Part shown: positions 27,204-35,427 of the stretch, in pieces
How positions within the stretch are numbered: the first letter of the stretch is position 1
How the letters are laid out: each line of letters begins with the position of its first letter
DNA from: an uncultured Blastocatellia bacterium
GTDB lineage: Bacteria > Acidobacteriota > Blastocatellia > Pyrinomonadales > Pyrinomonadaceae
Length of the DNA stretch: 39,344 bases
Direction: 5' to 3'
NCBI GenBank assembly: GCA_946480785.1
Contig: CAMLLD010000063.1
Span: 1 to 39,344 of the forward strand
Position numbers and translations under genes: made by a program
Notes under the pieces: model-generated
The model's database searches: none
Told to the model about the DNA's origin: nothing
Seen by the model: only the letters and a program-made list of their open reading frames with translations

Positions 27204-29930
27204 ATGCAGATCGAAACGATTCGAACTCTCGCCGGCCCGAACATCTATAGCTATCGCCCGGCACTGTTGATGCGCCTGGATCTCGGCGATCTCGACGGCA
27301 GAGAGACTCGTGAGTTCAAAGGTTTCAATGATCGACTGCTCGGTTGTTTGCCGGGTCTGAACGATCATCATTGTAGTCTTGGACACCGCGGCGGCTTCGT
27401 GCAACGGCTGCAGGAAGGAACTTACTTCGGTCACGTCGTCGAGCACGTCGCGATCGAGCTCGCGTCGCTGGCGGAGGTCGGCGCCAATCACGGCAAGACG
27501 CGTTACTCCGGCGAGCCGCGCATCTACAACGTCGTTATCGAGTACAAAGCCGAGCAGGCTTCGCGCTACTTGCTGAAAGCCGCGGTGAGTCTCGTTACGG
27601 CCGTGCTCAACTCGGAAGTGTTTCCCGTCGGCAAGGAAATTTGGGAAGCGAAACAGCTCGCCGCGCAGACAGAGATTGGTCCCAGCACGCGCGCGATCGT
27701 GGAAGCAGCCGAACGGCGAAACATTCCCTGGCGTCGCGAAGGTGAAGAGAGTCTCGTCCAACTCGGTTATGGAAAGAAGCGTCATCACATTCAAGCGGCG
27801 ATGACGGATCGCACGAGCGCCACGGGTGTCGAACTCGTGCAGGACAAGGAATACACGAAGGTGTTGTTGAGTCGCGCGGGCATTCCGGTTCCAGAGGGCC
27901 GGGTCGTGAAATCAGCCGCTGAGGCGGTGGCGGCGATGCACGACCTTGGCCCTCCGGTCGTCGTCAAACCTTTGACCGGACGACAGGGCAACGGCATCAC
28001 GATCGGCGTCGAAACCGACGCGGAGATGCAGCAGGCATACAACGAAGCGGCTTCGTTCTCGCCGTCGGTGCTGGTTGAAGCGTTGTTGACGGGCCGCAAC
28101 TATCGTTTGCTCGTCGTTAACAACAAGATGATCGCCGCGAGTGAGCGCACGCCGTGCACGGTCACCGGCGACGGTAAGCACACGATCAAAGAACTCATCG
28201 ACGTGGAGAACAACAATCCATTGCGCGGTGAAGGACATGAGAAACCGTTAACGAAGATCCGCGTCGATCATTCAGTGGTCCAACATCTGCGGCGCGTCGG
28301 TTTGACGACAAAGCACGTTCCGGCCGTGGGCGAAGAAGTGATGTTGTCGGAACGCGTGAATCTTTCCGCGGGCGCAACGGCTAGAGACGTGACGGATCGA
28401 GTGCATCCGTCGATCAAGACGATGTGCGAGCGCGCGGCGCGTCTCGCCGGACTCGACGTCTGCGGCGTCGATCTGATCGGTGAAGACATTTCGCAACCCG
28501 TAAAACGCGGCGGCATTCTCGAGTTGAACGCTGGTCCGGGTTTGCGCATGCACTGCTTTCCGAGTGAGGGCAAACCGCGCGACGTGGGCGGCGCGATCGT
28601 CGAGATGCTTTATCCCGACGGCGACACAGGCCGCATTCCCATCATCAGCGTGACCGGCACCAACGGTAAGACGACCGTGACGAGGATGATCAGCCACGTG
28701 TTTCAGAATTTCGGCAAGACGGTTGGGATGACGACGACCGACGGCATTTACGTTGACGGCGACCGTGTCGTTGAAGGCGACACGACTGGTCCAGCATCGG
28801 CGCAGACAGTGTTGTCGGATCCGGCGGTTGAGGTGGCGGTGCTCGAAACTGCGCGCGGTGGTATTGTGCGCCGCGGGCTTGGTTACGACTGGTCTGACGT
28901 GGGCGTCGTCACGAACGTCGGTGAAGATCATCTCGGCCAGGACGGCATTCAATCCATCGAAGACGTCGTCTATATCAAGTCGCTCGTTGCGGAACGCGTG
29001 TGTGAAGGCGGCACGCTCGTGCTGAACGCTGACAACGAGTACGTCGTTGGGATGGGCCGGCAGAAATCCGTCACGAAGCGCAGGAAGCGCTTCGTCTACT
29101 TCTCGCTCGACCAGAACAATCCGCTGATTCAGCAGCACCTGCGCGACGGCGGTACCGCGTTTTTGTTAGTCGATGGTTGGCTGGTGGAAAGCACGAGAGA
29201 CGAAACGCACAAGATTATCGACGTGTCCTCAGTCCCCGCGACCATGAACGGCCTCGCTGAGTTTCAGGTCGCGAACTTACTCGCGGCGATCGCCGCGTGT
29301 CGCGCGCAGAACGTGCCGCGCGAGGTGATCGCTAACAGCCTGAAGACCTTCAGCAATTACACCAACAACCCCGGCCGCGTGAATCTCTATCGGTTGAACG
29401 GCGGTCACGTGATGGTCGACTACGGCCACAACGCGAATGCGTTCGAAGCGATCTGTCGTATGGCGAGCAAGTGGGAAGACCGGCGCGTGACGGGTGTGAT
29501 TGGTGTGCCGGGCGATCGCGACAACAGTTTGATCGTGCACGCGGGTCGAGTTGCCGCGCGCGGGTTTCATCGCCTGATCATTCGCGAAGATCGCGATCTG
29601 AGAGGGCGCGAAAGGGGCGAGGTCGCCAAACTTCTTTGCGACGCTGCGCACAGCGAAGCGCCGCAAACCGAATGTCACGTCGTGCCCGACGTTGGCGAAG
29701 CACTGCAAGAGGCAGTGAAGACGATGCAACGCGGCGAAGTGATCGTTGTGTTCTATGAAGAGCTCGAACCGTTGCAGCGAGTGCTCCGGAATTACGCGGC
29801 GCAACCGGTGCAGTCGATCAATGGAGTTTCTGCTGAACCCGGTCCGCGCAGGATTGCGCGCGCGGCGAGTGCGCGATCGACGCTGCAATTCGGGCCGTCA
29901 CGGCGTTCGAATTCACAGCCGCAGTTGTGA
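27204..29930 (+). CDS. cphA: Cyanophycin synthetase
   Basis: The protein is 908 residues, within the 870-900 range of CphA1. ATG 27204 is chosen (MQIETIRTLAGPNIYS is the standard start); a TTG 12 nt upstream is less likely. The domains are the N-terminal domain (~1-160, with HHCSLGHRGGF and EHVAIEL), an ATP-grasp domain that adds aspartate (~215-475, KPLTGRQGNGI and ILELNAGPG), and a Mur-ligase-like domain that adds arginine (~480 onward, VTGTNGKTTVTRM with the P-loop at 485-490, then HNANAFEAI). The enzyme polymerises Asp and Arg into cyanophycin, a nitrogen store. The C-terminal ~35 residues are Arg/Ser-rich and look disordered. It is followed after 30 nt by cyanophycinase. Confidence 0.97.
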   Translation: MQIETIRTLAGPNIYSYRPALLMRLDLGDLDGRETREFKGFNDRLLGCLPGLNDHHCSLGHRGGFVQRLQEGTYFGHVVEHVAIELASLAEVGANHGKTRYSGEPRIYNVVIEYKAEQASRYLLKAAVSLVTAVLNSEVFPVGKEIWEAKQLAAQTEIGPSTRAIVEAAERRNIPWRREGEESLVQLGYGKKRHHIQAAMTDRTSATGVELVQDKEYTKVLLSRAGIPVPEGRVVKSAAEAVAAMHDLGPPVVVKPLTGRQGNGITIGVETDAEMQQAYNEAASFSPSVLVEALLTGRNYRLLVVNNKMIAASERTPCTVTGDGKHTIKELIDVENNNPLRGEGHEKPLTKIRVDHSVVQHLRRVGLTTKHVPAVGEEVMLSERVNLSAGATARDVTDRVHPSIKTMCERAARLAGLDVCGVDLIGEDISQPVKRGGILELNAGPGLRMHCFPSEGKPRDVGGAIVEMLYPDGDTGRIPIISVTGTNGKTTVTRMISHVFQNFGKTVGMTTTDGIYVDGDRVVEGDTTGPASAQTVLSDPAVEVAVLETARGGIVRRGLGYDWSDVGVVTNVGEDHLGQDGIQSIEDVVYIKSLVAERVCEGGTLVLNADNEYVVGMGRQKSVTKRRKRFVYFSLDQNNPLIQQHLRDGGTAFLLVDGWLVESTRDETHKIIDVSSVPATMNGLAEFQVANLLAAIAACRAQNVPREVIANSLKTFSNYTNNPGRVNLYRLNGGHVMVDYGHNANAFEAICRMASKWEDRRVTGVIGVPGDRDNSLIVHAGRVAARGFHRLIIREDRDLRGRERGEVAKLLCDAAHSEAPQTECHVVPDVGEALQEAVKTMQRGEVIVVFYEELEPLQRVLRNYAAQPVQSINGVSAEPGPRRIARAASARSTLQFGPSRRSNSQPQL

Positions 29931-29960
29931 GACAGATCTATTACAGGGGGATAGTTCGCA

Positions 29961-30776
29961 GTGACGGCGAAGCGAGTGCTGGCGATTGGCGGCGGCGAAG
30001 ATAAGGAAAACGCGAGCGAGATCCTGAAGAAGTTTGTTGAGCTTGCCGGTGGCGATGACGCTGAGATCGTGATCATGACCGTCGCCACGAAGGAAGTTGA
30101 AGAAACGATCAAGGACTATCGCAAAGTTTTTCGGCGCTTGCACGCGGGCAGTGTAAAAGCGTTTGACATCTCGATGCGCGAAGACACTGCGTCGAAAAAA
30201 GGACTACAACTAATCGAAAACGCCACCGGAATCTTTTTTACCGGCGGCGATCAACTGGACATCGCTTCCCTGCTCGGCGGCACGACAATGCTGGACACGC
30301 TCAAGCAACGACACTGTAGCGGGTGCGTGATCGCGGGCACGAGTGCGGGCGCGGCCATGATGTCGAAATCAATGCTCATCTCCGGCAAGCCGGAGGAGAG
30401 TCCGCGCTTTGGCAACGTTGAGATCGGACCAGGACTGGATTTCATCGCCGACACGATTATCGACACGCACTTCTCGCAACGCGGACGTTGCGGGCGCTTG
30501 ATGACCGCCGTTGCGCACTATCCACAGGACATCGGCATTGGCATTGATGAAGACACCGCGATTCTCGTCAATAACGGAACTGAGTTTCGCGTCATCGGCA
30601 GCGGCTCAGTGATCATCGTCGATGGTGGTCCAATGACCCACACCAACCTCGCGGATCTCCAGCACGGTGAGCCACTGGAGCTTCACGATCTCTCGCTGCA
30701 CATCCTCCCCGCCGGCGCCCGCTACGACCTGCGCAAGCAACGCCCCATCGTCGAGCGCAAGCGCGCCGCCGCGTAG
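29961..30776 (+). CDS. cphB: Cyanophycinase (peptidase family S51)
   Basis: The protein is 271 residues. GTG 29961 follows an AGGGGG site. It has IFFTGGDQLDIASLL (~91-105), the nucleophile Ser128 in IAGTSAGAAMM, and IIDTHFSQRGRCGRL with His170, all diagnostic of cyanophycinase. It hydrolyses cyanophycin granules to beta-Asp-Arg dipeptides. No signal peptide is seen, so it is the intracellular form. It forms an operon with cphA. No isoaspartyl dipeptidase (iadA or isoaspartase) to split beta-Asp-Arg was found within the window. Confidence 0.97.
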   Translation: MTAKRVLAIGGGEDKENASEILKKFVELAGGDDAEIVIMTVATKEVEETIKDYRKVFRRLHAGSVKAFDISMREDTASKKGLQLIENATGIFFTGGDQLDIASLLGGTTMLDTLKQRHCSGCVIAGTSAGAAMMSKSMLISGKPEESPRFGNVEIGPGLDFIADTIIDTHFSQRGRCGRLMTAVAHYPQDIGIGIDEDTAILVNNGTEFRVIGSGSVIIVDGGPMTHTNLADLQHGEPLELHDLSLHILPAGARYDLRKQRPIVERKRAAA

Positions 30777-30902
30777 CCACGTCTGAACACCTCGCATGCG
30801 CAACCTTGTTGTGAGCCTCAACGAGGGGCTTGCACAATTCTTAGTCTCAACGAACGCTTGCCAAAAACTCGCACGCGCATGTGTGGGAGATTTAGCATGT
30901 GT

Positions 30903-30959
30903 TGGAGCTTGAAATCCTGGGTGGAGCTTGAACTCCTGTGTAGCGCTTGAACTCCGAAG
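30903..30959. repeat. Three tandem 19-bp repeats at the left edge of repeat copy B
   Basis: The units are TGGAGCTTGAAATCCTGGG (30903-30921), TGGAGCTTGAACTCCTGTG (30922-30940) and TAGCGCTTGAACTCCGAAG (30941-30959), exactly 19 bp each. The third unit runs into the first hairpin of the 210-bp element, so the array is a serial duplication of that element's edge. Confidence 0.8.
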
Positions 30960-31155
30960 GAGTTCGCGAATTCCAGCCCAGGGTTTATACCCTGGGTACT
31001 AAAAGGAAAGCGCGCGCAAACGCTGAAAGCGTTGGCGAACCCGCTTCGAGATTTTCGCCAACGCTTTCAGCGTTTGCACGTTCTCTTGATAAACTCTTCC
31101 CAGGGTGTCGCTACGCTCACCCTGGGCTGGCATTAGCTAACGCCTTCGGCGTTCC
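30948..31155. repeat. ~208-bp multi-hairpin interspersed repeat, copy B
   Basis: Same order of hairpins as copy A at 17228-17437 and the same orientation: GAACTCCGAAGGAGTTC (30949-30965); CCCAGGGTTTATACCCTGGG (30977-30996); a perfect 24-bp stem (31016-31039 with 31054-31077); CCCAGGGT/ACCCTGGG (31099-31106 with 31119-31126); AACGCC-TTC-GGCGTT (31139-31153). The outer part of the long stem differs from copy A but still pairs. Confidence 0.92.
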
Positions 31156-31216
31156 CGACCCCTTTGATGTTCCCGATCAACTGTCTACCTCGATAGAGCC
31201 CTGAGAGTTCCGCCCG

Positions 31217-32248
31217 TTACGACGACGGCACCTCGTTGTTGCGCATCGCGGCGCTCTCGTTGAGTGTGGTCAGCCAGGAGGGGGACCAGATGGAGCTGCT
31301 CTCCTTCCCTTTCGCTTCGCGTTGGCCGATGCCGCCGGGACTGGGTAGGAACCTGTTCGCGAGCCCGAAGAGATCCGAGGTCAGCTCGGGAAACATATTG
31401 TCGAACAACACCGCTAGCTTCGCCGGCACCGAGATCACCAACTCCGCGCGGCCGCTGCGACACGCATTAACAATCTCACGCGCTGCCCGCTCGGCACTGA
31501 CCGAAACCAGCGGCAACGCATCGCTGATACTGAACCACGCGTACTCGTAACGATGCTTCCCTTTGAAACCCGCATTGCGCGGACTGCCCGTGCGCATCAG
31601 CCCGGGACAAATCGTCGTCACGAAGACGCCGTCTTTCAGTAACTCAGTCCGCATCCCGCGCGACAAACCCGTCAACGCAAACTTGCTCGCACAATAAGGC
31701 ACGAGATGCGGCACACTCACTTTGCCGCCAATCGAAGAGATGTTGACGATGCGGCCGCTCTTTCGCGCCCGCATGCGCGGCAACACGGCCATCATCGTGT
31801 TCAGCGGCGCCCAAAAGTGTATGTTCATCGCCTTCTCGAAATCCGCTTGCGTCATCACTTCGAGTGGTCCCATCTGAATCGCACCGGCGTCGTTGACCAG
31901 CACGTCGACGTCGCCAAAACGACTCTCAATCGCCGCCATCATCCGCAACACGTCTTCACGGCTCGTCACGTCGCAACGATGCGTCATCACTTCCGCGCCG
32001 CGACTCTCGAGATCGAGCTGCGCACGCTCGAGTTCATCTTCGTCGCGCGCACAGAGCACCAAACGAGCGCCTTCGCGAGCAAACTCGCGGGCCAGCACGA
32101 GTCCTAGCCCGCGCGAACCGCCGGTGATAAGCACCACTTTGTTTTGAAAGTCGTAACCGCGCCCGCGGCGTAAGAGTGATCTGAGTGCCCACGCGCCGCC
32201 AACAGCTACCCCGAGTCCGAGAAGGTTTGTCGTGTTTTTTGAGTTCAT
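31217..32248 (-). CDS. Membrane-anchored short-chain dehydrogenase/reductase
   Basis: The protein is 343 residues. ATG 32248 is chosen so that a hydrophobic N-terminal segment (LLGLGVAVGGAWALRSLL, ~9-26) precedes the Rossmann fold; a longer frame begins 63 nt upstream without support. The cofactor motif is TGGSRGLG (42-49), the active site is Tyr185/Lys189 (YCASK) with Ser near 172 (NISSIGG), and the NDAGA variant of the usual NNAG is present. Classic SDRs of this length act on lipids, steroids or sugars; the substrate is not known. A C-terminal extension of ~60 residues (LFDNMFPELTSDLFGLANRFLP) resembles membrane-associated SDRs of the DHRS7 type. It is divergent from the baeRF gene. Confidence 0.9.
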   Translation of the reverse strand: MNSKNTTNLLGLGVAVGGAWALRSLLRRGRGYDFQNKVVLITGGSRGLGLVLAREFAREGARLVLCARDEDELERAQLDLESRGAEVMTHRCDVTSREDVLRMMAAIESRFGDVDVLVNDAGAIQMGPLEVMTQADFEKAMNIHFWAPLNTMMAVLPRMRARKSGRIVNISSIGGKVSVPHLVPYCASKFALTGLSRGMRTELLKDGVFVTTICPGLMRTGSPRNAGFKGKHRYEYAWFSISDALPLVSVSAERAAREIVNACRSGRAELVISVPAKLAVLFDNMFPELTSDLFGLANRFLPSPGGIGQREAKGKESSSIWSPSWLTTLNESAAMRNNEVPSS

Positions 32249-32449
32249 GGCGTTATTGGCGAAAGCAACTCGTGCTCCGCTAAGCACAAGAGTACGCGCG
32301 CGCGTTGGCATCGCGGTTGCCGCGCTATCTCACGAAATTCATCGGCTTTAATTGCGAGCGAGTTTTGCTCTGTAACTAAACAGGAGACTTCGCTCGACGT
32401 ACGGTACGAGTACATGCGTGTGCATACACGCCCCGAAGAGGAAACAATC

Positions 32450-33688
32450 ATGGCAGACGCAGCTAAAGAAGTAGCGAAACAAGCGACAGAGACCACTAAC
32501 CCTGAAAAGTTGCTCAATAAACTTTTGGAATTCGAACCGGCTGAAGCGCCGGTGCTCAGTCTTTATCTCGACGCGCGCGCCGACGAGCATGGCAAACGGA
32601 CCTTCATGCCTTACGTGCGCAAGCAACTGAGCGAACGCGCGAAGAGTTACGAATCGCGCACGCCCGAACGCGAGAGTTTCGATCGCGACTCAGAACGCCT
32701 GCTCGCCTATCTCGAGAACGGCATCGAGCCGTCACTCAACGGCGTCGCGATCTTCGCGTGCTCGGCGGCAAACGACTATTTCGAAGTCGGCACGTTTGAA
32801 GCGCCGTTTACGCGCAACCGCTTGTTCGTCGCGGATCGTCCGCACGTGTATCCGCTCGCGCGCGTGATCGATGAGTATCGCCGCTACGCAGTCGTACTGG
32901 CCGATACGAACCGTGCGCGCATCTTCGTGTTCGCGACCGGTAAGGCGGTGCAAGAGGAGTCGGTCGAGAACGTGAAGACAAAACGCACGAGCGTCGGCGG
33001 CTGGTCGCAGGCGCGCTATCAGCGACACGAGGAGAACTATCACCTGCACCACATCAAGGAAGTTGTCGACGTGCTCGAACGCATCGTGAGAGACGAAGAA
33101 ATCGAGCACATCATTCTCGCCGGCGACGAAGAAACGGTCGTGCCGCTGTTTCGCGATCAATTGCCACAGGCGCTTTCGGAAAAAGTGATCGACGCGGTGA
33201 GTCTTGGCATCGACACGCCCGAACACGAACTGCTCGAAGAGACGGCGAAAGTCTTCAAGCGTCATGATTCAGTGACGGACATGGAAAAAGTCGAACGTCT
33301 TTTGAACGAGTATCGCGCCGACGATCTCGGCGTGGCCGGCGTGGCCGACACGCTCGCGGCGCTTTTCAACGGACAGGTCGAAGAGATGCTGATCGTCGCC
33401 GCCGCCAACAACCTCGTCTACGACGAAGAAGAAGTGAAAAAGGTTTTGAAGCTTTACGAACCGGATGAGCCGCTGCCGGAACTCAATCAACGCATCATCG
33501 CCGACGAGCTCGTACGCCGCGCGAACCTGTTGTCGTCCGCGCGCGTGACGTTCATCGAAGACGACACGCGGCTGGCGCAGCTCGGCGGCGTGGGCGGGTT
33601 ACTCCGTCGGATTTCAGACGAGAATGCAGTGGTGTACGAAGAAGGCGATGCGACACCGCGCTCGCAGGCGTTGACGACGAAAGCTTGA
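32450..33688 (+). CDS. Bacterial eRF1-like protein (baeRF, family 10-type)
   Basis: The protein is 412 residues. ATG 32450 follows AGAGGA; an upstream in-frame GTG or ATG adds only 12 codons. The middle domain has YAVVLADTNRARIFVF and then KRTSVGGWSQARYQRHEE (~178-195). This loop occupies the place of the GGQ loop of eukaryotic/archaeal release factor 1, with Gln187 as the likely catalytic glutamine, as in Vms1/ANKZF1-type peptidyl-tRNA hydrolases. An L7Ae-like C-terminal domain follows (EEMLIVAAANNLVY). The expected role is release of nascent chains from stalled or hibernating ribosomes; this follows from family knowledge, not from a test here. A 60-codon basic gene follows after 16 nt. Confidence 0.85.
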   Translation: MADAAKEVAKQATETTNPEKLLNKLLEFEPAEAPVLSLYLDARADEHGKRTFMPYVRKQLSERAKSYESRTPERESFDRDSERLLAYLENGIEPSLNGVAIFACSAANDYFEVGTFEAPFTRNRLFVADRPHVYPLARVIDEYRRYAVVLADTNRARIFVFATGKAVQEESVENVKTKRTSVGGWSQARYQRHEENYHLHHIKEVVDVLERIVRDEEIEHIILAGDEETVVPLFRDQLPQALSEKVIDAVSLGIDTPEHELLEETAKVFKRHDSVTDMEKVERLLNEYRADDLGVAGVADTLAALFNGQVEEMLIVAAANNLVYDEEEVKKVLKLYEPDEPLPELNQRIIADELVRRANLLSSARVTFIEDDTRLAQLGGVGGLLRRISDENAVVYEEGDATPRSQALTTKA

Positions 33689-33704
33689 GAACCAGGAGGG
33701 TGAG

Positions 33705-33887
33705 ATGTCAGAGAAAGATCGACAAAAGAAGGACCACCAGCGAACTGAGAAGAAGAACAAGCAGATGCGCCAGCACGAGAACCCGCAAACGCTCGGCGCC
33801 GCTCCACGTCACCAGGCCAAAGCGGAGACCAATCTGAGCGAGGAGAATATCCCTTCCCGCCGGACTCGCGCCGGAAGGAAGGGATAA
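33705..33887 (+). CDS. Small highly charged protein, likely partner of the baeRF gene
   Basis: The protein is 60 residues. ATG 33705 has an excellent ribosome site (AGGAGGGTGAG) and begins 16 nt after the baeRF stop, so translation in the same operon is likely. It is rich in Lys, Arg, Glu and Gln (EKDRQKKDHQRTEKKNKQMR), with no hydrophobic core, and is therefore probably disordered; it could bind RNA or ribosomes. No family is recognised. The last codons (SRRTRAGRKG) are encoded by the right arm of a terminator-like hairpin, so the exact C-terminus is set by that structure. Confidence 0.65.
   Translation: MSEKDRQKKDHQRTEKKNKQMRQHENPQTLGAAPRHQAKAETNLSEENIPSRRTRAGRKG
33850..33884 (+). terminator. 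Terminator-like hairpin at the end of the baeRF operon
   Basis: TCCCTTCC (33850-33857) pairs with GGAAGGGA (33877-33884), and an inner CCGG/CCGG pair extends the stem; TAAAAAC follows. It lies inside the final codons of the 60-residue gene. The trailing A-run would favour a terminator for minus-strand transcripts, so the direction is uncertain. Confidence 0.5.
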
Positions 33888-33912
33888 AAACTACATCACT
33901 TAACTGGACATA

Positions 33913-34338
33913 TCACTTAGGCTGCAACACTGACAAAATGTTTCCCGCCGGATCCTTGAACCACGCGATCTGTGGTCCGGGATGACCGCGGAAAATTCCT
34001 CGCTCATCGGTCTTGATGTCGGGCAGATCATAGTGCTCGAGCTTCACGTCCAAAGCCTTGAGCTCGTCCACTGTCTTTTCGATATCGTCGACGGCGAAGT
34101 TGAGAACGGTGAAAGATGCCGGGGTATGGTTCGGTTTAGGATAGAGAAAAACGGGACCTCCTCGTGTTTCGAGTTCGAGTCCTTCGGCGTTTTCCGAAAC
34201 CTTTAATCCGAGTGTTTGTCCGTAAAATTCTTTTGCTCGTTTGATGTCATCCACAGAAAAACTCGAGAAAGCCTCGGCGGTCCTGAATAGCGTCGAAGTC
34301 TGCTTTCCACGCGCTGTGGATGCGGCGTTTGCTGTCAT
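33913..34338 (-). CDS. VOC superfamily (glyoxalase/bleomycin-resistance-like) protein
   Basis: The protein is 141 residues, one VOC module. ATG 34338 is chosen since GGGGAG lies upstream; two in-frame GTG codons precede it. Typical pieces are FSSFSVDDIKRAKEFYGQTLGLKVSE at the start, FTVLNFAVDDIEKTVDELKALDVKL in the middle, and IAWFKDPAGNILSVLQP at the end. The C-terminal Asp-Pro-x-Gly-Asn with a nearby acidic position is the usual fingerprint. The family includes glyoxalase I, dioxygenases and drug-binding proteins; the reaction here is not known. It converges with the baeRF operon 25 nt away. Confidence 0.93.
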   Translation of the reverse strand: MTANAASTARGKQTSTLFRTAEAFSSFSVDDIKRAKEFYGQTLGLKVSENAEGLELETRGGPVFLYPKPNHTPASFTVLNFAVDDIEKTVDELKALDVKLEHYDLPDIKTDERGIFRGHPGPQIAWFKDPAGNILSVLQPK

Positions 34339-34446
34339 CACCACTCCCCTTTCTATTGATGTTTGTAGCTGAGCTTATTAAACCGCGGAGAGTTTCCAGT
34401 GAGGTCGCAGTTTTTTAATTACAGTGTTGCGTTTCAGTGGCGGCGA

Positions 34447-35319
34447 CTATTTTGACGTAGCAGGATCGAACAACAACGGAAAGAACTGCCCGCTCATCTT
34501 TTCACCAGCCGGAATCGGCGGCACACCTTCCAGCAACGGCGCATCCGAAGCCGAGGTCACGCCGTCGCGAAATGCGTTCAGCACGACCGCGCGGCGCGGA
34601 CGAGCAGTGTGGTTCGCGTACGAGCCATGGACCATCAACGGATGGTGAAACGAACACTCACCGGCCTTTAGCTCAATCGCCACCGGCTTGAACTCCGCAC
34701 GTTGTGCAGGTGTAAGCGAGTCGAGCACAGCGTCCATGTCGTTCGCGAAACTCGCGCGCGGCAGCAGTTGCCAGTGATGACTGCCGGGCACGTAATGCAC
34801 GCAGCCGTTGGCGCGCGTCGAATCGTCCAAGCCGATCCAACACGACACATGGGCCAGCGGCGTCGTTCTGGTCCAATAGGAATAGTCCTGGTGCCAGATC
34901 ACGATGCCGCCGTGATGCGCCGGCTTGTAGAAGATCTGATCGTGCCAAAAGCGCACTGCGCCACCGAGTAGCTGCGAGGCCGGCACGACAAACGCCGGAT
35001 GCCACAGCAGATCGTGCAAGCCGGGCTTGATGCGCCACGCACCGAGCGCGTGAAACAGGATCTGGTCGGGATCGGCGGATTCGTTGGCGTTGTACTCGTA
35101 GAAAAGTTCGTGACCGGGATGCGCCGGATCGACGAGGGCCGCGAGCTCGTCGCGCAACACCTCAAGTTGTGCGTCGCTCAACATCCTGATGCCCGCGACA
35201 TACCCGTTTTCACGGTAAAACTCGACCTGTTCGTCGCTGAGCCGATAACGCGCCAAGTCATTATCGTTCGCAAAGAGGCTCGTAATCGGGTGGTGATAAC
35301 GCGACAGGTCTTCGGCCAT
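34447..35319 (-). CDS. Phytanoyl-CoA dioxygenase (PhyH) family protein
   Basis: The protein is 290 residues. The start is ATG 35319 with a weak GGCGGG upstream. It has [21 protein letters not shown] near the N-terminus, the iron ligands His and Asp in WHQDYSYW, the second His in MVHGSYAN, and an Arg two turns later ([11 protein letters not shown]) for 2-oxoglutarate. Between them is [23 protein letters not shown], the standard PhyH phrase. It is an Fe(II)/2-oxoglutarate oxygenase that hydroxylates small molecules; the substrate is unknown. It is divergent, by 108 nt, from a gene for a diiron protein, so two oxygen-activating enzymes may share a control region. Confidence 0.93.
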   Translation of the reverse strand: MAEDLSRYHHPITSLFANDNDLARYRLSDEQVEFYRENGYVAGIRMLSDAQLEVLRDELAALVDPAHPGHELFYEYNANESADPDQILFHALGAWRIKPGLHDLLWHPAFVVPASQLLGGAVRFWHDQIFYKPAHHGGIVIWHQDYSYWTRTTPLAHVSCWIGLDDSTRANGCVHYVPGSHHWQLLPRASFANDMDAVLDSLTPAQRAEFKPVAIELKAGECSFHHPLMVHGSYANHTARPRRAVVLNAFRDGVTSASDAPLLEGVPPIPAGEKMSGQFFPLLFDPATSK

Positions 35320-35427
35320 CAGCCCGCCAGTCTAGCCGCTCGCCCGCGATATTCAAATTGCTTTGTACCCCAACCGCGATTTTTTGCGCGTTAGAGACAA
35401 TAGGAACCTGAAGGAGGTGTTCCAAAA

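Larger units (their letters stand above)
30777..31216. other. Gene-free spacer dominated by repeats
   Basis: No credible gene is seen. Positions 30777-30902 show only a small GTTG-tgagcct-CAAC stem. A 19-bp tandem array (30903-30959) and then the second copy of the 210-bp multi-hairpin repeat fill the rest. An 85-codon frame at 30947-31204 is produced by the repeat and lacks a ribosome site. Confidence 0.75.

Noticed and set aside
30947..31204. An 85-codon frame (and a 72-codon minus frame at 17197-17415)
   Set aside because: Both are translations of the multi-hairpin repeat, lack ribosome sites and end in unrelated flanks.
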